Source of the DNA: Dechloromonas sp. UBA6271
GTDB lineage: Bacteria; Pseudomonadota; Gammaproteobacteria; Burkholderiales; Rhodocyclaceae
Direction of reading: 5' to 3'
Assembly: GCA_002440665.1 (NCBI GenBank)
Contig: DJUX01000060.1
Span: forward strand, 1-64,000
DNA length: 64,000 bases
The position numbers and the translations under genes are program-made. The notes under the pieces were generated by a model, which worked only from the letters and a program-made list of their open reading frames with translations, searched no databases and was not told where the DNA came from. Shown piece by piece: positions 1 through 6,448 of this stretch (position 1 is the stretch's first letter; each line of letters opens with the position of its first letter).

Positions 1-340
1 AAGGTGTCAGCAAAGAGATCATAGCATCCGAGACCGCCTGCGCCGTCTTGAACGGTACATGGGCAATCAGCGCGTAGCGGGATTGGCGTTCGTTGAGCGT
101 GACCAGTGCTTGCTGTTGGCCAGCGCCAATGACCAGGTCGGCCTCCCAGTCACCGAAGCGCTCGCGGGTATGCATCGACTCTATCTCGTATGCCAGGATG
201 TCTTCCATGAGATAGGTCACCCGCTTGGAGAGCTTCAAGTACCTCGGGCCTCGGCCCTCGCTACGCCAGCGTTGCAGGGTTTTTGGGCTGACGCCCCAGC
301 GCTCGGCCAACTCGTGCTCATTGATTGCGACTTTTTTCAT
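1..340 (-). CDS. Chimeric ORF: HTH_17-type DNA-binding domain fused to an IS30-family transposase fragment (runs off the window)
   Basis: The ORF starts at ATG 340 with an AGGAGA ribosome site 6-7 bases upstream and stays open to the window edge (113 codons). Residues 1-52 read as a small helix-turn-helix protein of the excisionase/AlpA type (WGVSPKTLQRWRSEGRGPRYLKL core). From about residue 57 the sequence switches to the IS30 transposase DDE region (RFGDWEADLVIG, then ALVTLNERQSRYALIAHVP), which carries the first catalytic Asp. IS30 enzymes normally have their own N-terminal HTH and longer linker, so this looks like an in-frame join of an HTH gene to a decayed IS30 copy. No IS30 terminal repeat is visible. 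The rest lies outside the window, so whether an active transposase remains cannot be judged. Confidence 0.7.
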   Translation of the reverse strand, partial: MKKVAINEHELAERWGVSPKTLQRWRSEGRGPRYLKLSKRVTYLMEDILAYEIESMHTRERFGDWEADLVIGAGQQQALVTLNERQSRYALIAHVPFKTAQAVSDAMISLLTP

Positions 341-457
341 CACGTATCTCCTGTGGTTGTAGGGAATCGCATTCAGGCGCTGTTCGGGCACAAAGCCAAG
401 TCGTCGGAGATGGGCGGGGTGGCGAGAGGGTTGCGGGCATCATCAATCTGAAAGATC

Positions 458-512
458 GGGTGTAAATGGGCGTCGAAATGGATGTGACTCGTAATTGGGT
501 GTAAATGGGTGT
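458..512. repeat. Two direct copies of GGGTGTAAATGGGYGT upstream of fic
   Basis: The 16-mer GGGTGTAAATGGG(C/T)GT occurs at 458-473 and 497-512, 39 bases apart and just before the fic start. It could be a regulator operator. It also resembles the (G/T)GTGTAAC copies at 20618-20675 beside the truncated integrase, so it could be a remnant of integrase arm sites. Confidence 0.5.
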
Positions 513-523
513 AGTATTGGTTC

Positions 524-1573
524 GTGCTGCAAACTGACACCATCCAGATTACCCCGGAGATCTTGAGCCTCATTGCCAGGGTCGACGAGTTCAAGGGCGC
601 CTGGCGCGCCTTGGGTACGCTCGCGCCTGACCGCCTGTCGGCCCTGCGCCGCGTGGCCACCATCGAGAGCATCGGTTCCTCCACCCGCATCGAGGGCAGC
701 AAGCTGTCCGACCGGGAGGTGGAACAGCTCCTGTCGAATCTGGAGATCAAATCCTTCTCCACTCGTGACGAGCAGGAAGTGGCTGGCTATGCCGAACTGA
801 TGGATCTGGTGTTCTCGTCGTGGCAGGACATCCCGTTCACCGAGAACCACATTAAGCAGTTGCATCAGATCCTGCTGCGCCACAGCGAGAAGGACACCTG
901 GCATCGCGGCAACTACAAAACCAACTCGAACAGCGTCGCGGCGTTCGATGAAACCGGCGCGCAGATCGGCATCGTGTTTCAGACGGCCACACCGTTCGAT
1001 ACGCCTCGGCTGATGACGGAGTTGGTGGCCTGGGTAAACCAGGAGCGGGAAATTGCCCGACTGCATCCGCTGCTGATCATCGCCCTGTGCGTTGTCGTTT
1101 TCTTGGAGATTCATCCCTTCCAGGACGGCAACGGGCGGCTCTCCAGGGTGCTGACCACGCTGCTGCTCCTGCAGGCCGGGTACGCCTATGTGCCGTACAG
1201 TTCGTTGGAAAGTGTGATTGAACACAGCAAGGAAGCCTACTACCTGGCGCTGCGTCAGACGCAGGGCACGATCCGCACGGAGTCTCCCAACTGGCAGCCG
1301 TGGCTGGTGTTCTTCCTGCGTTCCCTGGCCGAGCAGATGCGGCGTCTGGAAAAGAAGGTCGAGCGCGAGAAAATCGTGCTGGCAGCCATGCCTGAACTGC
1401 AGCTACAAATCGTCGAGTTCGCCCGCGAGCATGGTCGCGTCACGATTGGCGATGCCATCAAGCTGACCGGTGCTAGCCGGAATACGCTCAAGCAGCATTT
1501 CCGTACCTTGGTCGAGCGCAGCACGCTGAACCAGCATGGCAGTGGCCGAGGGGTTTGGTACGACCTCCGTTAA
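524..1573 (+). CDS. Fic family protein (class II, with C-terminal winged HTH)
   Basis: A 349-residue Fic-domain protein. Fic enzymes transfer AMP (or another phosphate-containing group) to a hydroxyl side chain of a target protein. The complete active motif HPFQDGNGR is at residues 197-205. The N-terminal helix carries the inhibitory motif STRIEG (residues 53-58, pattern S/T-x-x-x-E-G/N), so it belongs to the self-inhibited class II. Residues about 285-349 look like a winged helix-turn-helix, common in this subgroup and suggesting autoregulation. The start is uncertain: GTG 524 is the first start codon after an in-frame stop and has no clear ribosome site. It lies between an IS30 remnant and a terminator, in accessory DNA. 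No separate antitoxin gene is seen. Confidence 0.9.
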   Translation: MLQTDTIQITPEILSLIARVDEFKGAWRALGTLAPDRLSALRRVATIESIGSSTRIEGSKLSDREVEQLLSNLEIKSFSTRDEQEVAGYAELMDLVFSSWQDIPFTENHIKQLHQILLRHSEKDTWHRGNYKTNSNSVAAFDETGAQIGIVFQTATPFDTPRLMTELVAWVNQEREIARLHPLLIIALCVVVFLEIHPFQDGNGRLSRVLTTLLLLQAGYAYVPYSSLESVIEHSKEAYYLALRQTQGTIRTESPNWQPWLVFFLRSLAEQMRRLEKKVEREKIVLAAMPELQLQIVEFAREHGRVTIGDAIKLTGASRNTLKQHFRTLVERSTLNQHGSGRGVWYDLR

Positions 1574-1911
1574 AACGCGCTTCCCGTCGAACCTGCCCCT
1601 CCACACCCTCTTGTGCGAAAAGTGACGTTGCAATGCGGGGAGTAGAGCAAATTACGACAAGCTGCTGTTGATCGCCGACAGAACGGTAGTCCTTCCTATT
1701 AAGGTCATTTATGTGTAGAATCTCGGTTTCCGTGTTGGACTCGTTCCACCACCAAAAATTTGTATCAAAAAGTCCGAAAAAGGCCAGAAACCCAATGGGT
1801 TCTGGCCTTTTTTGCATCTACCGCTGATGCAATGTATTCATTCATGCGCTGACCGTGTTTTTCTGATTTACTTACGGTTACGGGTTGTTGAAAAATCAGA
1901 GGAGAGGCGAC
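1574..1911. other. Intergenic region, AT-richer, with a tRNA-3'-end-like string and a terminator
   Basis: No convincing gene. The stretch holds a sequence ending GTTCCACCACCA (about 1743-1754) that resembles the 3' end of a tRNA but has no recognisable T-arm, then a strong terminator hairpin at 1782-1813. The ribosome site of the following gene (GAGGAGAGG) is at about 1899-1907. Confidence 0.5.
1782..1813 (+). terminator. Rho-independent terminator
   Basis: The stem GGCCAGAAACCC / GGGTTCTGGCC with one bulged A and loop AAT is followed by six T (1808-1813). Five A precede it, so it may work in both directions. It separates the fic region from acuI. Confidence 0.85.
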
Positions 1912-2895
1912 ATGTTCAGAGGAATCCTGATCACCAAGGACGATGCTGGGTACAGGGCACAGTTGCAGAATATCGACGATGCCGTCCTGCCGGAGGGTGA
2001 CGTTACGGTCAGCGTCGAATGGTCCACCCTGAATTACAAGGATGGGCTCGCCATCACCGGCAAGTCGCCGGTGGTTCGTCGCTTTCCCATGGTGCCGGGC
2101 ATCGACTTTGCTGGAACCGTTACGGCAAGCACGCATCCCGCCTGGAAGCCGGGTGGCCGCGTGGTCCTGAATGGCTGGGGGGTTGGTGAAACCCATTGCG
2201 GTGGTCTGGCGGAAGTCGCACGCGTCAAGGGCGACTGGCTGGTGGCGCTGCCGCCGCAATTCACGGCGCGCCAGGCGATGTCGATTGGTACCGCCGGGTA
2301 TACGGCGATGCTTTGCGTTCTCGCCTTGGAAAGACATGGCATCAGGCCCGAGGATGGCGAGATTCTGGTCACCGGGGCGAATGGCGGGGTCGGCAGCGTT
2401 GCGATTGCGCTCCTTTCCCGGCTTGGCTTCACGGTGGTGGCATCTACCGGTCGCGCTTCCGAAGCGGCTTACCTCAAGGGGCTGGGCGCGGCCGACATCA
2501 TTGACCGCAACGAGTTGTCCACGCCGGGCAAGCCGCTCGGCAGGGAGCGTTGGGCGGGTGTCGTCGATGCGGTTGGCAGCCATACGCTGGCCAATGCCTG
2601 CGCCACGACAATATATCGCGGTGCGGTTGCGGCCTGCGGGCTGGCGCAGGGGATGGATTTCCCGGCTAGTGTCGCACCGTTCATTCTGCGGGGCGTCACC
2701 CTATATGGTATCGACAGCGTCATGGCGCCGCAGACTGTCCGGCAGGAAGCCTGGAAGCGCCTCGGGCGCGACCTCGATATTGCCAAGCTGGATGCAATAA
2801 CCCGGGAAATCGGACTTGGCGAGGCGATTACGGTTGCCGCTGATCTGCTCGAAGGCAAGGTGCGCGGTCGGGTCGTTGTCGATGTCAGGCGCTGA
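1912..2895 (+). CDS. acuI: Acrylyl-CoA reductase (NADPH), AcuI/YhdH-type MDR oxidoreductase
   Basis: A 327-residue zinc-independent medium-chain dehydrogenase/reductase of the YhdH/YhfP/AcuI group, which reduces acryloyl-CoA to propionyl-CoA with NADPH and so detoxifies this reactive intermediate. Family hallmarks are WSTLNYKDGLAITG (residues about 37-50), VPGIDFAGTV, GWGVGETHCGGLAE (about 88-101) and the nucleotide-binding turn VTGANGGVGSVA (153-164). ATG 1912 is chosen over an upstream TTG because GAGGAGAGG lies just before it and the protein then starts as homologues do. It stands alone between a terminator and a small ORF. The substrate is assigned from the family only. Confidence 0.88.
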   Translation: MFRGILITKDDAGYRAQLQNIDDAVLPEGDVTVSVEWSTLNYKDGLAITGKSPVVRRFPMVPGIDFAGTVTASTHPAWKPGGRVVLNGWGVGETHCGGLAEVARVKGDWLVALPPQFTARQAMSIGTAGYTAMLCVLALERHGIRPEDGEILVTGANGGVGSVAIALLSRLGFTVVASTGRASEAAYLKGLGAADIIDRNELSTPGKPLGRERWAGVVDAVGSHTLANACATTIYRGAVAACGLAQGMDFPASVAPFILRGVTLYGIDSVMAPQTVRQEAWKRLGRDLDIAKLDAITREIGLGEAITVAADLLEGKVRGRVVVDVRR

Positions 2896-3063
2896 ATGGC
2901 CGGAAGGCTTGTTGGGCGAGAGCGCTGGAATGTGGCGAGGCGATTCCGGTAGTTTGTGAAATTCCTCACAGCGTCGTTCTTCGGCGTGTGGCAGACTTCA
3001 AACGCAGGATGTGATGCCTTGGCGGCATGTGTTGGTCGGAGAAGAACACAAATAGGGCATGCA

Positions 3064-3240
3064 ATGAAATATTCGAGGAACAGGCGTGCGGCTGAAGACC
3101 GGCGCAACGAAGACAAGGGACCGCCGACAGGTTGGAGTGAGCGCCGGCACAGCGTTGAACGGCGCAAGCCGGAGGTGCGCGAGATTACCTTCGCCGAATG
3201 GATTGCCTACATGCGCGAAAGGCCGTGCGAAGTCGAATGA
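3064..3240 (+). CDS. Small Arg/Glu-rich hypothetical protein (RR-type)
   Basis: A 58-residue charged protein from ATG 3064, made of recurring x-R-R units (NRRAAEDRR, SERRHSVERRKPE) followed by a short hydrophobic-aromatic tail (ITFAEWIAYMRERP). The ORF extends 36 codons upstream, but that part is unlike the tail and has no ribosome site. A protein of the same style lies at 23763-23978 in this window. No function is known to me. The RR-rich part could bind nucleic acid or another acidic partner, but this is only an inference from charge. Confidence 0.55.
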   Translation: MKYSRNRRAAEDRRNEDKGPPTGWSERRHSVERRKPEVREITFAEWIAYMRERPCEVE

Positions 3241-3270
3241 GCAGTATTGCGGTTGCGACGGTCCGGCATC

Positions 3271-3825
3271 GTGAGTGGTGAGAAGTTTTTTCCCGACCCC
3301 GACGATGCTGCATTGCCATCGGCTGTTTCGGGGCTGCATAGTGATAATCCGGCATCGTTGCTGGAGCGATGCTTTGGCGAACGCCGTGACCGGCCTGCGG
3401 TAAACCCGTTATTGACTTGTCGCGCGGTTGGTTTTTCCCATTACCGTGGTGACTGGCTTGGCGTGCTGATTACGCCCTGGTTCGTGGATCTGTATTTGCT
3501 GCCTGGTGGCGGTTCCCTGTGGGGTGATATTCCGGCTGGCCAGCGTCGTTACGTGGAGTTGCCTCAGGGGACGGTTCCCTTCACTGCCGCTGACGATCCG
3601 AAGATCGGTCCCTATCAGTATTCGCCGCTGGTGGCGCCGGTAAGCACTTTGCCGGATATGGCTGCCGCCATGAAGCTTGCGCACGAGGTGATGCGCGGGA
3701 TATCTGGCGAGGTGTCGTCGCCAGCCATGGCAACCGGTACAGCTGAAGAACGGCTGATGAAGTCAGCCAATCCGGAAATCAACTCGCGCCGCGGTTTTTT
3801 CCGCCGGCTGGCAGGAAAGCGCTAG
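3271..3825 (+). CDS. HybE/HupJ-family [NiFe]-hydrogenase assembly chaperone-like protein
   Basis: About 184 residues from GTG 3271; a TTG at 3247 in the same frame is the alternative, and neither has a strong ribosome site. The core NPLLTCRAVGF, then DWLGVLITPWFVDLYLLPGG, is characteristic of the HybE/HupJ family, whose known members help mature the large or small subunit of uptake [NiFe] hydrogenases and guide Tat export. The tail (RRGFFRRLAGKR) is basic and reminiscent of a twin-Arg segment, but C-terminal. No hydrogenase structural or hyp genes are in the window, so this copy is an orphan here and may have another role. Confidence 0.72.
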   Translation: MSGEKFFPDPDDAALPSAVSGLHSDNPASLLERCFGERRDRPAVNPLLTCRAVGFSHYRGDWLGVLITPWFVDLYLLPGGGSLWGDIPAGQRRYVELPQGTVPFTAADDPKIGPYQYSPLVAPVSTLPDMAAAMKLAHEVMRGISGEVSSPAMATGTAEERLMKSANPEINSRRGFFRRLAGKR

Positions 3826-3868
3826 GACTGTTTGGTCAGTTGGCGCTGTTGTCCGCGCGGATGGCCAG

Positions 3869-4126
3869 TTAGCGCGGATCGGCTGGCGGTGGTTCGGCCG
3901 GCGCTGCCGCCGCATCATCCTTGGCAGCGGGAGTCGCGACAGCAGGGCGGGCGCCCGGTTGCAACTCGGGTGGCACCGGTTGGCCCAGCAGCCCTGGGTG
4001 CACCTTGAGTGTCCCTTGCTGCGATATGTTCTTGTTGGCCAGCGCGTCCTTGTCGGTGGCGCATGCAGCAAGCAGGGTGGAAAGCGGGAGGGCAAGGAGG
4101 GCAAGGAGGGCGGATAAGCGCATCAT
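3869..4126 (-). CDS. Small putative lipoprotein
   Basis: An 85-residue protein starting at ATG 4126 (a second ATG follows at once). It has a signal peptide with a Leu/Ala-rich core and a lipobox LLAAC with Cys at about residue 22, so it should be lipidated and membrane-anchored. The mature part is short and ends in a Pro/Ala-rich, low-complexity tail. The leader is encoded by a tandem GGCAAGGAG repeat (plus-strand view, about 4091-4110). A TTG at 4153 would add nine residues that spoil the signal peptide. The function is unknown; the position upstream of and divergent from sixA gives no clue. Confidence 0.6.
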   Translation of the reverse strand: MMRLSALLALLALPLSTLLAACATDKDALANKNISQQGTLKVHPGLLGQPVPPELQPGARPAVATPAAKDDAAAAPAEPPPADPR

Positions 4127-4263
4127 GGTCTGGGCAACATGAACAAGTCTCAATGATAGCCTCTTGGAATGGTGGCGAACAGGTCCGGCCCCTAACTTAT
4201 ACTCCTGAAATGCCTGTGTAACCTCGGAGACTCATGATGGCGGATTTGTTGGGGAGTACGACG

Positions 4264-4719
4264 ATGGATTTGTTGTTGTGGCGCCATGCCGAGGCGGAGG
4301 ATGGCGAGGACGATCTGAAAAGGCGGCTGACAGCGCGCGGCGAGAAACAGGCGCGGACGATGGCGGCCTGGATACGCGACCATCAACCCAAGGATTTGCG
4401 CATCATCGTCAGTCCGGCGATGCGTACCCAGCAGACGGCCGAGGCGCTCAAGTTGCCGTTCGAAACGCACCGCAAGATCGGGCCGGACGCCTGCGTCTCC
4501 GAGTTGATCGCCGCCTCCGGCTGGCCGGGTGCCAGCGGTGCAGTCCTGATCGTCGGCCACCAGCCTTCGCTGGGACGCATGGCGTCGTTGCTGCTGGCGG
4601 GGCATGAGGCGGAATGGACGATCAAGAAGGGCGCGTTGTGGTGGCTGAGCAACCGGGTGCGCCGGGGTGAAACACAGACCGTGCTGCGTGCGGTGATTCC
4701 GGCTGAACTGCTGGAGTAG
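4264..4719 (+). CDS. sixA: Phosphohistidine phosphatase SixA
   Basis: A 151-residue histidine-phosphatase-superfamily protein. The N-terminal MDLLLWRHAEAEDG carries the catalytic RH pair, VSPAMRTQQTAEAL the second Arg, and LIVGHQPSLGRMAS the GH motif. Short members of this family dephosphorylate phosphohistidine, for example on phosphotransfer domains or nitrogen-PTS proteins. ATG 4264 is preferred because GGGGAG lies just upstream and homologues begin here; ATG 4234/4237 would add ten or so residues. It is 54 bases upstream of ppk2 in the same direction, a pairing often seen in betaproteobacteria (remembered, not checked). Confidence 0.88.
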   Translation: MDLLLWRHAEAEDGEDDLKRRLTARGEKQARTMAAWIRDHQPKDLRIIVSPAMRTQQTAEALKLPFETHRKIGPDACVSELIAASGWPGASGAVLIVGHQPSLGRMASLLLAGHEAEWTIKKGALWWLSNRVRRGETQTVLRAVIPAELLE

Positions 4720-4773
4720 ACAAGGATCGCGCTTTGCCGTGAAATAGCCCCTTTGCATCAAGACGGAGGGGAC

Positions 4774-5886
4774 ATGGCTACCAAGAAGAATACAGTTGCA
4801 GGGGCGCCGGAAATTGCAAGCCAGCCCAAGGCGCGGGCCAGCCGGCAGCGGCCGGTAGCGAAGGGCGATATTGCGCCATCCATGACCCCGGCCGGCATCG
4901 AGGGTTTTTCCGTGCATGTTGCGGTCGACGCTGCCCAGGAGTCGAAAATGGGCGCCATGCGCGACGTCATTGCTGGTGTTCCGGTCGAGGAGTCGGTTGC
5001 GCTGTTGAAATCCCTGCTCAGGCAACAGCGCATGACGGCCGGTGAGCTGGCGCCCAATCCCGACGACGAACTGGCCAAGGACTGGCGTGACGGCGGCTAC
5101 CCGTACAAGAACCTGATGCAGCGGCGCAACTACGAGCGGCAGAAGTATCGCCTGCAGGTCGAACTGCTCAAGCTCCAGGCCTGGGTCAAGGAAACCGGGC
5201 AAAAGGTGGTCATCCTCTTCGAAGGCCGCGACGCGGCCGGCAAGGGCGGCACGATCAAGCGCTTCATGGAGCACCTGAATCCGCGCGGCGCCCGCGTGGT
5301 GGCGCTGGAAAAGCCGAGCGAGACCGAGCGCGGGCAGTGGTATTTCCAGCGCTATGTCGAGCATCTGCCGACCAACGGCGAAATCGTCCTGTTCGACCGC
5401 TCCTGGTATAACCGCGCCGGCGTCGAGCGGGTGATGGGTTTTTGTACGGATGCCGAGTACGCGGAATTTGTCCGCCAGGCGCCGGAGTTCGAACGCATGC
5501 TGGCGCGCAATGGCACGCATCTGATCAAATTCTGGTTCTCGGTCAGCCGCGAGGAGCAACGTCGACGTTTCGGCGAGCGCAAAGTGCACCCGCTCAAGCA
5601 ATGGAAGCTGTCGCCGATCGACCTGGCTTCTCTGGATAAATGGGACGACTACACCAAGGCCAAGGAGGCGATGTTCTTCTACACCGACACCGCCGATGCG
5701 CCGTGGACGGTGATCAAGTCAAACTGCAAGAAACGCGCGCGCCTGAATGCACTGCGCTACATCCTGCACAAACTGCACTACACCAACAAGGATACGGCGC
5801 GAATCGGCAATCTGGACTCGTTGATTGTCGGTCGCGCTCATGTGGTTTTCGAGCGTGGTGAGCACCAAGGGGTGCCGATCCTGTAA
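4774..5886 (+). CDS. ppk2: Polyphosphate kinase 2 (PPK2 family)
   Basis: A 370-residue PPK2 protein. These enzymes move phosphate between polyphosphate and nucleotides (class I mostly NDP to NTP). The Walker A GRDAAGKGG is at 151-159, Walker B-like LFDRSWYNR at 206-214, and the lid region FWFSVSREEQRRRFGER follows. There is one PPK2 domain, with an N-terminal extension of about 100 residues that is Ala/Lys-rich at first and then conserved-looking (DDELAKDWRDGGYPYKNLMQRRNYE). The start ATG 4774 has GGAGGGG upstream. The 3' end abuts the converging thioesterase gene with no spacer. Which nucleotide it prefers cannot be read from sequence with confidence. Confidence 0.93.
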   Translation: MATKKNTVAGAPEIASQPKARASRQRPVAKGDIAPSMTPAGIEGFSVHVAVDAAQESKMGAMRDVIAGVPVEESVALLKSLLRQQRMTAGELAPNPDDELAKDWRDGGYPYKNLMQRRNYERQKYRLQVELLKLQAWVKETGQKVVILFEGRDAAGKGGTIKRFMEHLNPRGARVVALEKPSETERGQWYFQRYVEHLPTNGEIVLFDRSWYNRAGVERVMGFCTDAEYAEFVRQAPEFERMLARNGTHLIKFWFSVSREEQRRRFGERKVHPLKQWKLSPIDLASLDKWDDYTKAKEAMFFYTDTADAPWTVIKSNCKKRARLNALRYILHKLHYTNKDTARIGNLDSLIVGRAHVVFERGEHQGVPIL

Positions 5887-6378
5887 TTAGCTGATGACGT
5901 AGGACGCGCCGCCGGTGGCGATCAGCAGGCCGGTTTCGTTCTCCAGCGTCATCTGCACCGAGGCGATGCGGCCACCGAGACGGGTAATCCGTCCGGTGGC
6001 CGTAAATTTTTTCCCGATGCCTTGGTGCAGGTAATCGGTACGCAAGTCGATGGTGCCGATGCGGCCGAAGCGATGGCCGACCTGTTCGGTGGTTTCGCTG
6101 TTGAATTTTTCGGCGATGGCGACCGTGGCGGCGAGGCCGCCGACGGTGTCGAGCACGGTGGCGATCACGCCGCCGTGCAGGCGTCCATGAAGGTAGTGGC
6201 CGATCAGGTCGCGGCGCATGGCGAAGCTGATCTGCGGCGCTGCGGGGTCGAGCGACTCGATCTTGAAGCCCAGCAGTTCGTTGAAACAGAGCTTGCGTTC
6301 GAAGATATCGCGCAGGGTGGCGTCGAGACGGATTTGCTCCTCGGCGGAGCGGCGGGGCAGGTGGGGCGTGGCGGTCAT
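5887..6378 (-). CDS. Hot-dog fold thioesterase (PaaI/YigI-like)
   Basis: A 163-residue hot-dog fold protein. The diagnostic segment is HGRLHGGVIATVLDTVGG (about residues 68-86), where HGG..A..D matches PaaI-type acyl-CoA thioesterases, followed by the substrate-channel strand YLHQGIGKKFTATGRITRLGGRIA. It is longer at the N-terminus than PaaI, in the way of YigI, a medium/long-chain acyl-CoA thioesterase. ATG 6378 is preferred over 6396. It converges on ppk2 and lies downstream of the lpdA terminator, so it is probably a separate unit. The substrate is unknown. Confidence 0.8.
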   Translation of the reverse strand: MTATPHLPRRSAEEQIRLDATLRDIFERKLCFNELLGFKIESLDPAAPQISFAMRRDLIGHYLHGRLHGGVIATVLDTVGGLAATVAIAEKFNSETTEQVGHRFGRIGTIDLRTDYLHQGIGKKFTATGRITRLGGRIASVQMTLENETGLLIATGGASYVIS

Positions 6379-6390
6379 TGGGTCCGATGA

Positions 6391-6423
6391 AAACAAAAAA
6401 GGGCGACGGGTTTGCCGTCGCCC
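6391..6423 (-). terminator. Rho-independent terminator of the aceEF-lpdA operon
   Basis: Read on the minus strand, GGGCGACGG-loop-CCGTCGCCC is followed by TTTTTTG. It lies 25 bases past the lpdA stop codon and just upstream of the thioesterase start, so it ends the pyruvate dehydrogenase operon. Confidence 0.88.
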
Positions 6424-6448
6424 AAATCGAACGCAATTTTAACCCAGC

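Noticed and set aside
59..451. Plus-strand ORF of 130 codons at the start
   Set aside because: It is antisense to the HTH/IS30 ORF, which has a ribosome site and clear domain matches; the ORF has no recognisable content.
1743..1754. GTTCCACCACCA as a full tRNA gene
   Set aside because: No T-arm, anticodon arm or acceptor partner is present upstream, so it is at most a 3' fragment.
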